A stretch of 43,842 nucleotides of DNA from IMG/VR virus record IMGVR_UViG_3300036860_000538, positions 1 to 43,842 of that record; one strand, written 5' to 3'. Positions 6,705-14,273 of this stretch are shown piece by piece; the first letter of the stretch is position 1, and the number at the start of each line of letters is the position of its first letter. The notes below the pieces were generated by a model. It searched no databases, was not told the origin of the DNA, and saw only the letters and a list, made by a program, of their open reading frames with translations. The stretch is from a virus. The translations under genes were made by a program, and so were the position numbers.

Positions 6705-6959
6705 CTACGTGGTGATGAGCCGGCGTTGAACTGCCTGGCGGGGCGCGCGCTCGATCCGGCCGACCTTCTTGAGGGAGTAGTGCAGGTGACGCGCGATCCC
6801 ATGCGTTGCCGGCGTCTTCGTGAACTCCCAGCCGAACTCGAGCTCGAGGGTGCTGATGTCGTTCCGCGCGTTGCGCAGGTGGCCGACAAAGTCCGTGATC
6901 GAGCACACCTCCGGCCTGGCCCACACGAGCTCACGAACGCGCGCCATCCGTCCGGTCAT
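6705..6959 (-). CDS. Possible small helix-turn-helix protein
   Basis: 84 residues, ATG overlapping the upstream stop. The order of helices (RVRELVWARPEVCSITDFVGHLRNARNDISTLE ... HGIARHLHYSLKKVGRIERAPRQ) suggests a winged helix-like fold with a basic end, as in small phage DNA-binding proteins. This is inference from composition; no signature is decisive. Confidence 0.55.
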   Translation of the reverse strand: MTGRMARVRELVWARPEVCSITDFVGHLRNARNDISTLELEFGWEFTKTPATHGIARHLHYSLKKVGRIERAPRQAVQRRLITT

Positions 6960-7132
6960 CGGTTCTTCCGCTCACGCGCGAACGTCGCCTCGATCCCCGA
7001 GAGGGTCAGCTGCTCGAGCGGGACGTAGAAGCCATCGCGGTATGGGCGCAGCGGCGGGGTGTGGCGCTCGCGTTCGAGCTGGTCGACGTCGGGCTCGCGC
7101 TCGCGCACCAGGCGCTCAAGCTGCTCGTTCAT
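6956..7132 (-). CDS. Small hypothetical protein, coupled
   Basis: 58 residues (MNEQLERLVREREPDVDQLERERH...). Both ends overlap neighbouring genes by ATGA. Charged helix first, then PYRDGFYVPLEQLTLSGIEATF. A perfect parS-like palindrome (7143-7156) lies 11 bases upstream of its ATG, inside the end of the ATPase gene. Confidence 0.6.
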   Translation of the reverse strand: MNEQLERLVREREPDVDQLERERHTPPLRPYRDGFYVPLEQLTLSGIEATFARERKNR

Positions 7133-9000
7133 GCCGTTGCACGTTCCTCGAGGAACAGCGCGTCGGCCGCGCGGACGCTCTCCTTCGTGACCGTGGCGAA
7201 GCCCAGCGCACGCAGCTCACGGATGTAGCTACCGAAGGCGCCGCCCGCGGTCGACATGCCAGCGCGCTCGGCGAGATCGTCGAGGCTCAGCTCGCTCGGG
7301 TACGCCTCGAGCAGCGGGTCCAGGAGCTTGTGGAGGTAGGCCTTCGCGACCGCGTGCGCCATCGCGTGCAGGTCCGACGTCGCGAGGTCGTGTGTCTTCG
7401 CCGCTTCACGTCCCGCCGGCGTGAGCCAGACCTGGTCGTGCTTGTTGTTCCCGTCCCGCTCGATCATCCGCGCGGCGGAGAGCTCGCGAAGGTATGAGCC
7501 GTAGGCGCCGCCGCGGACGCTCATCTTCGACCAGGTCGCGACCTGCAGGTTCGTCGCGCGCGCGTAGCCGATCGCCTCGAGGCTGGCGAGAGCGTCGAGG
7601 ATCTTCTGCAGGTAGCGCTTCGGCGCGCCGCCCTCGGCCCTTTCGGGGGTGCGCGCGGGGTGAGTCGCTGGCAAGGTCCCGCGGTTCGCGCTAGTACGCG
7701 CTGCGCCATCCCGCGATGCTTCCCCTCGGCCACTCTGCGCGGCAGGTGAGCTGACGTGGTCCGCGCGCACCGCTCCGCGTCCATTGCTTCCAGCGATCGA
7801 CCTGGCGGCCGCCACTGATGGGCGCGGAGCGCTGAGCGCGAGCGCAAGATCAGCACGAAGGACCGTCGCGATCTCGCCCGTGATTTCCATGAACTTCCCG
7901 AGCGCGATGCCCGAGCCCTCGAGCTTGTCGAGCGCCTTCTCGAATCTCGCGAGCTCACCACCGCGGAGCAGGTACTTCGTCTCGACCTTCGGCGCCGCCG
8001 CGGCCGCGGGCTTCGCAGCATTCGCCGCGGCGACCTCACGGCGAAGCGTCGCGATCGTCTTACGCAGCTCGGCCGGGTCGTCCTGCTTCGCCTTCTCGAC
8101 AGTCGCCTGCATCGCCTTGCTCAGGCGCGTGAGGTCGACCGCGGTGAGCTCCTTCGGTTCGACGCGCTTCTCGCCGACCTTCGGCGTCGCGTGCGAGTTG
8201 AACGTCTCGCAGGCGAGGATCTTCACGCGCTGCAGGCCGAGCGGCTTGTCCTCGGGGAAGTCCGGCGCCCATACGAAGGCCTCGCCGGTCTTCAGTTCCG
8301 GAAGCGCACGGAGGAACGCATCGCGCTCCTCGTCGCTGGCGTGGTGCTCGGCGATCCAGTCGTTGAGCGCCTTGCGGTCCTGCGGCCCCGTCGTGCGGTG
8401 GATGACCAGGACGTCGGCCTGCGTCGTGGCCGTCTTGTTCAGCGCGGCGAGACGCTGCGTGAGCTCGAGGAGGCCTATGCCGCCCGAACGCCCGAGCTTG
8501 ACCATGCGCAGCATCGCGCCGAGCGAGCCCTTCTCATCGCCCATCGCCTGCTGAGGCATGAGGTCGTGGGCTTCCTCGGCGACGACGACGAACGGCTCGC
8601 TGTTGCGCTCGAGGAGCCGGCTCGCGAAGTCCTTCACGAACCGCGCGCGCTCGCCGCCGCTCCATTCGCGCAGCGCCATCACCGCGGAGATCCGATAGTC
8701 GACGAAGAGATCCGCCATGAGTCCGCCGCCCGTCGGTGCGAGCGGGTAGTCCTGGTGCTTGCCCCCGAAGACGTAGATCGGCAGCCCGCCCTCGCGATCG
8801 CCGGCGCGGCCCGCCTTGAGGCCCCACCACACGTCGACGGGATCCAGGACGCCGAACGGGACATGCGCGCCATGCAGCTGCTCGACCAGGCGCTTCGCCG
8901 TGTTCGTCTTCCCGGATCCGCGCTTGCCGGCGATGAGCGTCACCGCGGTGGCGATGTCCGCCGGCAGCGTGAGGTCCGATGCGAGATGCAGCTTCGTCAC
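7129..9000 (-). CDS. HerA-like ATPase with tandem C-terminal winged helices
   Basis: 623 residues from GTG 9000, which overlaps the upstream stop. Walker A is GKRGSGKT (25-32) and Walker B is PFVVVAEEAHDL (about 136-147), the arrangement of HerA/DUF87-type hexameric DNA pumps; GGERARFVKDF and the LTQRLAALNK segment fit the same core. After a coiled region and a Ser/Ala/Arg-rich linker come two related modules (SVRGGAYGSYLRELSAARMI and STAGGAFGSYIRELRALGF), apparently duplicated winged helices. HerA proteins normally work with a nuclease (NurA) in end resection or packaging; a Cas4-like nuclease is encoded 4 kb upstream in the same operon. Confidence 0.75.
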   Translation of the reverse strand: MTKLHLASDLTLPADIATAVTLIAGKRGSGKTNTAKRLVEQLHGAHVPFGVLDPVDVWWGLKAGRAGDREGGLPIYVFGGKHQDYPLAPTGGGLMADLFVDYRISAVMALREWSGGERARFVKDFASRLLERNSEPFVVVAEEAHDLMPQQAMGDEKGSLGAMLRMVKLGRSGGIGLLELTQRLAALNKTATTQADVLVIHRTTGPQDRKALNDWIAEHHASDEERDAFLRALPELKTGEAFVWAPDFPEDKPLGLQRVKILACETFNSHATPKVGEKRVEPKELTAVDLTRLSKAMQATVEKAKQDDPAELRKTIATLRREVAAANAAKPAAAAAPKVETKYLLRGGELARFEKALDKLEGSGIALGKFMEITGEIATVLRADLALALSAPRPSVAAARSIAGSNGRGAVRADHVSSPAAQSGRGEASRDGAARTSANRGTLPATHPARTPERAEGGAPKRYLQKILDALASLEAIGYARATNLQVATWSKMSVRGGAYGSYLRELSAARMIERDGNNKHDQVWLTPAGREAAKTHDLATSDLHAMAHAVAKAYLHKLLDPLLEAYPSELSLDDLAERAGMSTAGGAFGSYIRELRALGFATVTKESVRAADALFLEERATA

Positions 9001-9170
9001 GCCGTCACCCCGGCCTCGAGGTGCTTGCGGTAGGCAGCCCTCGCTGATCGCCGGTACGTCAGGCCGGGTGCGATCAACGACGAGAAGACCTGGCCGCATG
9101 AGCACTGGATGACGAAGAAGCGATCGCCGTCGACGACCTGCTCGAGCTCGTTCGTGATCTCGTGGGTCAT
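8997..9170 (-). CDS. Small CxC protein
   Basis: 57 residues with IQCSCGQVF, a CxCG half zinc-ribbon, and a basic C-terminal helix (YRRSARAAYRKHLEAG). Overlaps both neighbours (ATGA and GTGA). Typical of small phage-encoded treble-clef-like proteins. Function unknown. Confidence 0.6.
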   Translation of the reverse strand: MTHEITNELEQVVDGDRFFVIQCSCGQVFSSLIAPGLTYRRSARAAYRKHLEAGVTA

Positions 9171-9298
9171 CGCTTCGCCTCCGCCGGCCCGAGCCGACAG
9201 AACTTCTGGCTCTCGATGAGCTCGAGCGCGACCAGGCACTCACGCGCCTGCGCGATCGAGTGGTCCTTCGTGAGCTGGCGGCAGATGACGCAGCGCAT
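9167..9298 (-). CDS. 43-residue Cys-containing protein
   Basis: MRCVICRQLTKDHSIAQAR... with a CxxC at the start and further Cys at ECLVALELIE and KFCRLG, so a small zinc site is possible. TGATG coupling upstream, ATGA downstream. Too short for a family call. Confidence 0.55.
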   Translation of the reverse strand: MRCVICRQLTKDHSIAQARECLVALELIESQKFCRLGPAEAKR

Positions 9299-9729
9299 CA
9301 GTCCCTCGGGTCCATGAGCGGCTCATCGCCGAGCGACGAGGGGCCGTCGTCTTCGAGCTCGAGCTCGCGGTCCTCGTGACCTGGTCCCCGCGAGAAGCCA
9401 TCGGCCTCGACGACATGCGGCCGCGGCGCTGGCGCATCGAGCGCCTTCATCTCCCACCGTGACACCGGCTCGGGCTCGTTCGCGTAGGCGACCGCATGGG
9501 CCTCGCGCTCGCCGCAGGGCGTCAGCGAGAAGACGCTCGTCGGGTTGTAGAACTGCGTGACCGCGCCGCCATCGCGCCGCGGGATGTCGCAGCGGAGGAA
9601 CACTCCGGCGCCGACGGACTGCGGTTTCACCTTCGCGCCGAAGCGGCGATGTCCGAAGACCTCGACGACCGCCCAGCCGTCGTAGGTGAATTGCTCGAGC
9701 TGCTCGGTGCCTTGCGTCTCGGTGGTCAT
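9298..9729 (-). CDS. Conserved-type phage protein, beta-rich
   Basis: 143 residues. The core FTYDGWAVVEVFGHRRFGAKVKPQSVGAGVFLRCDIP followed by an aromatic segment is a pattern met in phage and prophage proteins of unknown role. The C-terminus is acidic and probably disordered (HEDRELELEDDGPSSLGDEP). No catalytic motif. Confidence 0.65.
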   Translation of the reverse strand: MTTETQGTEQLEQFTYDGWAVVEVFGHRRFGAKVKPQSVGAGVFLRCDIPRRDGGAVTQFYNPTSVFSLTPCGEREAHAVAYANEPEPVSRWEMKALDAPAPRPHVVEADGFSRGPGHEDRELELEDDGPSSLGDEPLMDPRD

Positions 9730-10106
9730 GTCTCAACCTCCGCGAGCCGCCCGCGCACCCACGTGAGGGAGCCGATCTCGTTGATGCGGTCAGTCCAGCC
9801 CTCGAGGACCCGCTCGGCGATCTTGTATGCGCAGAGCTCGGTGTCGTGCGCCCGGTTCGGGAGGTCCGCGCAGACCTTGACGTGCTCGAGCGTCCCGAGC
9901 AGCTCGACGGATCCCATCGGCCGCGAGAGGTCGAGCGCGTAGACGTCGCCGGTGTTGTGGACGACAGAGACCCGGAACCGCGGGAAGCGCGTGTCCGGGT
10001 TCGTCCAGAAGACGCCGAAGTCGGATTCGCCCGAGTGCGCGCCTCCGCGCTCCTCGTAGAACCGCATGATCGACTCGTAGCGTCGGCCGAGCTGCACGCC
10101 ACTCAT
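9726..10106 (-). CDS. Hypothetical early protein
   Basis: 126 residues, coupled on both sides. The sequence (FRVSVVHNTGDVYALDLSRPMGSVELLGTLEHVKVCADLPNRA ... IAERVLEGWTDRINEIGSLTWVRGRL) looks like a small alpha/beta domain. No family recognised. Confidence 0.65.
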   Translation of the reverse strand: MSGVQLGRRYESIMRFYEERGGAHSGESDFGVFWTNPDTRFPRFRVSVVHNTGDVYALDLSRPMGSVELLGTLEHVKVCADLPNRAHDTELCAYKIAERVLEGWTDRINEIGSLTWVRGRLAEVET

Positions 10107-10423
10107 GGCTTCTCTCCTACGACGACGTAGCCGGCGTGCGGCCGCGGTCGCGATGGCCGGGTCTTGTACCGACGCTCGAGCCGGACGGTCGCCACGAGGC
10201 CCGCGGTCTGCAGACGACGAAGCGCTGCGGCGACCCCCTGGCCGGTGACGCGGATGTCGCGTCGCGATTGCTCGAGCCGAGCGCGGATGCCCCGCGCCGT
10301 CGCGAAGGTGGCAGAGTCATCGAACGCGTGCGAGCCACCAAGGATGGAGCGCTCCGCGCAGATCGCGCGGGCGGCGTCGTACACGGACTCGTCGAACGGT
10401 TCGAGCGCGACGGCGGTCGTCAT
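10103..10423 (-). CDS. Possible winged-helix DNA-binding protein
   Basis: 106 residues from ATG 10423 (ATGA overlap). The segment DIRVTGQGVAAALRRLQTAGLVATVRLERRYKTRPSRPRPHAGYVV reads as a recognition helix followed by a wing with many Arg, as in small winged-helix regulators. The N-terminal half is helical and acidic. Function is inferred from this pattern only. Confidence 0.55.
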   Translation of the reverse strand: MTTAVALEPFDESVYDAARAICAERSILGGSHAFDDSATFATARGIRARLEQSRRDIRVTGQGVAAALRRLQTAGLVATVRLERRYKTRPSRPRPHAGYVVVGEKP

Positions 10424-10662
10424 CCCTTGACCTCGGTCAGCGCGTAGGTCCCGACGCCGGCGTCCTGCTCGCTCTTGTACTGGAACGCCCACTTCTTTCC
10501 GAAACGACGGACCATCTCGTCGCGCGCCTCGGAGAACGTGCCGCGGATCCGCACGAAGCGGTTGCGCAGCGACTCACCCGACTCGGGATGCACGTGGCCA
10601 AAGCCGAACGTGAAGATCCAGTCGCGGACCGCATCGGTCGGGTCGGCTTCGACGGCTTTCAT
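10420..10662 (-). CDS. Hypothetical phage protein
   Basis: 80 residues: DAVRDWIFTFGFGHVHPESGESLRNRFVRIRGTFSEARDEMVRRFGKKWAFQY. The pattern FTFGxGHxHP...GxFxEAR..M...FGxxWAFQY recurs in early proteins of actinophages, role unknown. It follows the SSB-like gene directly, with stop and start sharing one base. Confidence 0.65.
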   Translation of the reverse strand: MKAVEADPTDAVRDWIFTFGFGHVHPESGESLRNRFVRIRGTFSEARDEMVRRFGKKWAFQYKSEQDAGVGTYALTEVKG

Positions 10663-11063
10663 CAGAACGGGACCTCCTCGCCGATCCGCGAGGCCGGTGG
10701 CGTGTGGGCCGCGGCCTCCTCCTCGGTGATGCGGACCTTCTCGACCTTGAGCTCGTGCTCCACGCGGAGCGCCTCGTCGAGCTTCCGAACGCGATCACGC
10801 GCGTCGCTCTCGAACTCGAAGTACTCGAGGACCGCGTCTTGGATTCCCGGGATCCGCCCTGCCACCCGCCAGGTGTCGACGAACGTCGGGGGCGCCGGGA
10901 TGAGGATGTCGAGCTGGCTGTACTCGCCCTTCGCGATCCGGACGACCCGGCCGTCGACGTCGGTGAGCGTCACCGCCTTCGCGGACTTGTCGTGCCACTC
11001 GATCTCGGTCTTGATGCCCTTGAGGGCGACGTCGGTGTCGTTCTTGGCGTCGGTGAACTTCAT
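10662..11063 (-). CDS. Hypothetical protein with SSB-like C-terminal tip
   Basis: 133 residues. The N-terminal part is beta-rich (IKTEIEWHDKSAKAVTLTDVDGRVVRIAKGEYSQLDILIP); a helical segment rich in Glu/Arg follows. The chain ends in IGEEVPF, close to the acidic DDDIPF-type tip with which SSB recruits partner proteins. No clear OB-fold signature is visible, so it may be an SSB analogue or a tip mimic. Confidence 0.55.
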   Translation of the reverse strand: MKFTDAKNDTDVALKGIKTEIEWHDKSAKAVTLTDVDGRVVRIAKGEYSQLDILIPAPPTFVDTWRVAGRIPGIQDAVLEYFEFESDARDRVRKLDEALRVEHELKVEKVRITEEEAAAHTPPASRIGEEVPF

Positions 11064-12442
11064 CGCTTGGCTCCCTTCTTCTTCGCCTTGCGGGGCGCGT
11101 AGTGCTCCTCGACGAGACGGCGGATCGTCGCGCTGACGGGCGGGCCACCGTACGAGCCCGCATACCGGATCTCACCGAACGCACTCGCGACCGCGAGGCG
11201 CGCGACGCGCTCACGGACATCCTTGAGCGGCATCGCCGTGATCTTCTTCCAGAGCTCGACCTTCCAGACCTTGCCCCGGCCACTCACGCGCGCGGCCTTG
11301 CCGAAGAGCGCGAGCCGTGCGGGCTCACCTGCGAGACCTCCGCGCAGATAGCGCTCGTCGATCTTCTTCGGGTCGACCGAGCGCCAGCGATCGGGGCTCT
11401 CGAGCGCACTGGCAGCCGTCTTCTGCGAGGTCTTCAGATCACGCGCGGCGTCCTTGCGCCTTTGCTCGGCGGTCTTCGCCTTCTTGCGCTGGGCTGGCGT
11501 CGCGCGCCCCATGTTCTCGCGCGCGCGGGCCTGCGCCTTCTTCCATCCGGTCGGCGAGACGCATGCCGCGACGAGGTCGCCGTTCGAGTTCAACGCCACC
11601 GCGTCGCAGGTGCAGTCGATGTCGTGGGTCGCGCGCTCGACGACGTTGTAGCCGCGGCCGAGGATCCCGGCGAGCTTCTTCTTCGGCTCGCCGAAGGTGC
11701 GCGCCACGTCGACTTCGATGCCGCCGAGCCAGATCGTCGCCCGGTGATCTCCGTACTGCGAGCGCGTCTGCCAGGTGACGACCTTGCCCGAGGCCTCAGC
11801 CTTCGCGATCGCCGCGCGGATCCGCTCGACCGCCGTGAATGAGCGCTGGGCCTCGCGCGCCTGCTCCTCGAGCTCGTGGACGCTGACGTCCTTCTTCAGG
11901 TCGACCAGGCCGAGCGCCTTCTCGGGCACTGACATCGCGACCTTCGCGTGCGCCGCGGTGATGTCGCCCTTCTCGAGCGCCTTCTGGATGGCAGGTGCGG
12001 CGTCGAGCAGGCGCAGCGCGTTCGCGATCGTCGACGGCGCCTTCCCCACGCGCTTCGCCAGCTCGGCCTGCGTCTTCTTCGTGAGGTCGAGCCAGCCCTT
12101 GTAGCCGCGGGCTTCCTCGAGCGGCGTGAGGTCCTTGCGCTGCAGGTTCGCGGTGAGCGCGATTTCGGCGACCTCCTGTTCAGTGATCTCGAGCTCGCGG
12201 ACGATCGCGGGGATGGTCGTGCGGCCTGCGCGCTTCGCGGCCGCGAGTCGGCGCGATCCGTCGACGACCTCGAAATGCCCGTTCTCGCGCACGGCGATCA
12301 CCGGCTGGATGACTCCCTGCGCGCGCACCGACTCGACGAGGCCATCGAACTCCTCGCCGGAGAACTTCTGCTCGCGGGGGTTGCGACTCGAGACCGTGGT
12401 CTGACTGATCGGGATCTCCTGGACTTCCACCACCTGAGTCAT
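11060..12442 (-). CDS. ParB/Srx-domain DNA-binding protein
   Basis: 460 residues from ATG 12442 (ATGA with the HNH gene). The N-terminal ParB/Srx fold is clear: SSRNPREQKFSGEEFDGLVESVRAQGVIQPVIAV then VVDGSRRLAAAKRAG (arginine-rich box II). A helix-turn-helix follows (TQAELAKRVGKAPSTIANALRLL). The long C-terminal half, with a Lys-rich coiled segment and CTCDAV, is not a standard ParB dimer domain. ParB proteins are CTP switches that load at palindromic parS sites. This genome holds repeated parS-like palindromes (GTTCCTCRNGGAAC), so this protein is the natural candidate to bind them. Role could be partition, silencing or packaging. Confidence 0.75.
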   Translation of the reverse strand: MTQVVEVQEIPISQTTVSSRNPREQKFSGEEFDGLVESVRAQGVIQPVIAVRENGHFEVVDGSRRLAAAKRAGRTTIPAIVRELEITEQEVAEIALTANLQRKDLTPLEEARGYKGWLDLTKKTQAELAKRVGKAPSTIANALRLLDAAPAIQKALEKGDITAAHAKVAMSVPEKALGLVDLKKDVSVHELEEQAREAQRSFTAVERIRAAIAKAEASGKVVTWQTRSQYGDHRATIWLGGIEVDVARTFGEPKKKLAGILGRGYNVVERATHDIDCTCDAVALNSNGDLVAACVSPTGWKKAQARARENMGRATPAQRKKAKTAEQRRKDAARDLKTSQKTAASALESPDRWRSVDPKKIDERYLRGGLAGEPARLALFGKAARVSGRGKVWKVELWKKITAMPLKDVRERVARLAVASAFGEIRYAGSYGGPPVSATIRRLVEEHYAPRKAKKKGAKR

Positions 12443-12861
12443 GCCGCTGCCTCCCCGCGCCTGATGGCGCGCATTCCTTCTCGCCGACACGTCTTGCAGA
12501 AGCGCCGGCCGCGACGGTCCGTGTAGGTGTTCGTGTCCGAGTACTCGTGTCCGCGCGGGCAGTTGATCTTCACTGCGTTGCGCGCCGAGAAGCTCATGCC
12601 GCGCATTAGGTTCTCCTTGTTCGTCACCGGCTCGAGGTGGTCGGGCCGAACGCAGAGCCGCGTCCTGCACAAGTGATCGAGGGTCAGCCCTTCGGCGATC
12701 GCGCCGACGAAGTGCTCGTACGACGTCCGATGCGCATACGTGGTCCGGCCGTCGACGTCGAAGCGGCCGTAGCCATTCGACTGACTCGCACCCTTCCAGA
12801 GCCAGCACGTCAACGTGATCTCGACCTTTGCCATGAACCGCTTGAGCTGCTCGCTATCCAC
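12439..12861 (-). CDS. HNH homing-type endonuclease
   Basis: 140 residues from GTG 12861 with GGAGG upstream. CWLWKGASQSNGYGRF...AHRTSYEHFVG...TLDHLCRTRLCVRPDHLEPVTNKENLMRG is the classic HNH_3 arrangement with the DHLCR metal site. A C-terminal zinc-finger-like CPRGHEYSDTNTYTDRRGRRFCKTC follows. It sits between the Cas4-like and ParB-domain genes and is coupled to the latter, as free-standing homing endonucleases often are. Confidence 0.8.
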   Translation of the reverse strand: MDSEQLKRFMAKVEITLTCWLWKGASQSNGYGRFDVDGRTTYAHRTSYEHFVGAIAEGLTLDHLCRTRLCVRPDHLEPVTNKENLMRGMSFSARNAVKINCPRGHEYSDTNTYTDRRGRRFCKTCRREGMRAIRRGEAAA

Positions 12862-12891
12862 CTGCGCCAGTTCCTCCGCTCGTTCTTTCGT

Positions 12892-14043
12892 TTAGGCCGC
12901 TGAGCTCTCCTCCTCGGGGTCCGTCTTCTTCGTCGCCGAGAACTTCGTGTGCGTCTCCACCCATGTGATCGGCTCGAGCGACTTCCGCTTCTTCATGAGC
13001 TGCTCGAGCTCCCTCGGAGGCACGACCAGGAACTCGTCCGGGTCGATGCCGTTCGCCGGCGCCCACTCGCGGAACTTCTTCGCGAGCACGCGGCGGCTCT
13101 CCGAGACGAAATAGCCGGCGCGCTCGCCGCCGGTCTCGATCGGGCCGTGCTCCTTGGTGAAGGCACGGAGCGCCGCGCGGCGCTGGTCGAGGCCGGCCTT
13201 CAGCACGAGCACCGTCTCGTGGACCTTGTGCGCCTCTTCCTCGTTCGTCGGCACGATGAAGACGCCGCTGGCGCGCGCGGTCTTGAAGACCGGGCAGACC
13301 GAGACGTAGCCGCAGTACGCGCAGCGCTCGCCCGGCGTCGCCGGCCGCGCGCCCGGCTTCTGCATCTGCGCCGAGAGCGCCTCGAGCTTCTGGCGCTCGA
13401 GCTCCGCCTCCGCGCGGGTGAAGCGCACGATGCGCACCTGTCCCCAGCGGATGAACTCGAAGCGGATCTCGACCTCTTCGACGTCGGGGAACGAGTGGAA
13501 GATCAGGACCGGATAGAGGCGCGACTGCATCGACTGGCGGATCTCGTGCTCGGACGGCACCGCCCAGTTCGACTTCTGATCCGTGACGATCGCGAGGCGC
13601 CCGTCGTCATCGAACCCGAGCTGGTCGACCTTGCCGACGACCTCACGACCGGCGAGCAGCAGCGGCTCGATGCCGGCGGGTGGCAGCCACATCTCGACGC
13701 CGGCAAGACGATCGAGGTCGAGGTTGAACGACTCGACGTACTGCTCGCACACGCGGAGGACCTCGTCGAGGACGTCGAGGCCCGCGCCCTGACCGGCCTC
13801 GGCGTAGACCTTGCGCGCGATCGCGAGGATCTCGGTCACGTCGCTCGGCACGCGCTGCTCGAAGCAGTGCAGCTGGTACCGCTCGACGGTCATCGCGAGG
13901 AGCCGACCGACGTGGAGCGGCCGACCCGGGATCTCCTGAGTGCCGAGCTCGTAGCGCTGCGAAAAGGCATACATGCAGTCCGCGGCCATCTCCGCGGCCG
14001 TCGCGCTGAAGCGCCAGGGCTTCTGCGGCACGACGGCGTTCAC
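12892..14043 (-). CDS. Cas4/RecB-like PD-(D/E)XK nuclease with Fe-S cluster Cys
   Basis: 383 residues. Catalytic features: VEMWL (Glu117), GKVDQLGF (Asp140) and IVTDQKSNW (Asp155, Lys157), the D...DxK motif of RecB/Cas4 exonucleases, followed by a QSMQSRLYPVL helix. CAYCGYVSVCP gives Cys241, 244 and 250; with Cys23 these are four ligands of the kind that hold a [4Fe-4S] cluster in Cas4. The C-terminal 130 residues are helical and end in a charged tail. In phages such enzymes resect DNA ends for recombination. Confidence 0.75.
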   Translation of the reverse strand: MNAVVPQKPWRFSATAAEMAADCMYAFSQRYELGTQEIPGRPLHVGRLLAMTVERYQLHCFEQRVPSDVTEILAIARKVYAEAGQGAGLDVLDEVLRVCEQYVESFNLDLDRLAGVEMWLPPAGIEPLLLAGREVVGKVDQLGFDDDGRLAIVTDQKSNWAVPSEHEIRQSMQSRLYPVLIFHSFPDVEEVEIRFEFIRWGQVRIVRFTRAEAELERQKLEALSAQMQKPGARPATPGERCAYCGYVSVCPVFKTARASGVFIVPTNEEEAHKVHETVLVLKAGLDQRRAALRAFTKEHGPIETGGERAGYFVSESRRVLAKKFREWAPANGIDPDEFLVVPPRELEQLMKKRKSLEPITWVETHTKFSATKKTDPEEESSAA

Positions 14044-14273
14044 GTCTTCACCTGCGCGCGGCTCATCAGGTGGCCGACGCGGGCGAGCGCGTGATCGCCG
14101 CCGACGAAGTAGGCCATCGAGAGCAACTGCGCGTCCGTGAGGTCGACCCCACGCGCGGTCAGATAGCGCACGAGCACGTCGGGCGACGACGTGCTGAGGC
14201 CGAGGCGATCGCGGAACTCCATGTCCGCCTGCAGCCCTACGAGGATTGCCATCGTGCGCTCGAGCGACATCAC
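14040..14273 (-). CDS. Small hypothetical helical protein
   Basis: 77 residues; GTG 14273 overlaps the upstream stop, and an ATG follows immediately. All-helical text (SLERTMAILVGLQADMEFRDRLGLSTSSPDVLVRYLTARGVDLTDAQLLSMAYFVG). No family recognised. Confidence 0.6.
   Translation of the reverse strand: MMSLERTMAILVGLQADMEFRDRLGLSTSSPDVLVRYLTARGVDLTDAQLLSMAYFVGGDHALARVGHLMSRAQVKT

Noticed and set aside
5021-6715. 564-residue plus-strand ORF
   Set aside because: Spans several well-supported minus-strand genes and the intergenic tRNA-like element; composition is typical of antisense frames in GC-rich DNA.
9426-9442. GC-rich hairpins within the early genes as terminators
   Set aside because: Stems of this kind are frequent by chance at this GC content and no T-tract follows.
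12949-14094. 381-residue plus-strand ORF
   Set aside because: Shadow of the Cas4-like nuclease gene; His/Leu/Arg-rich with no fold signature.
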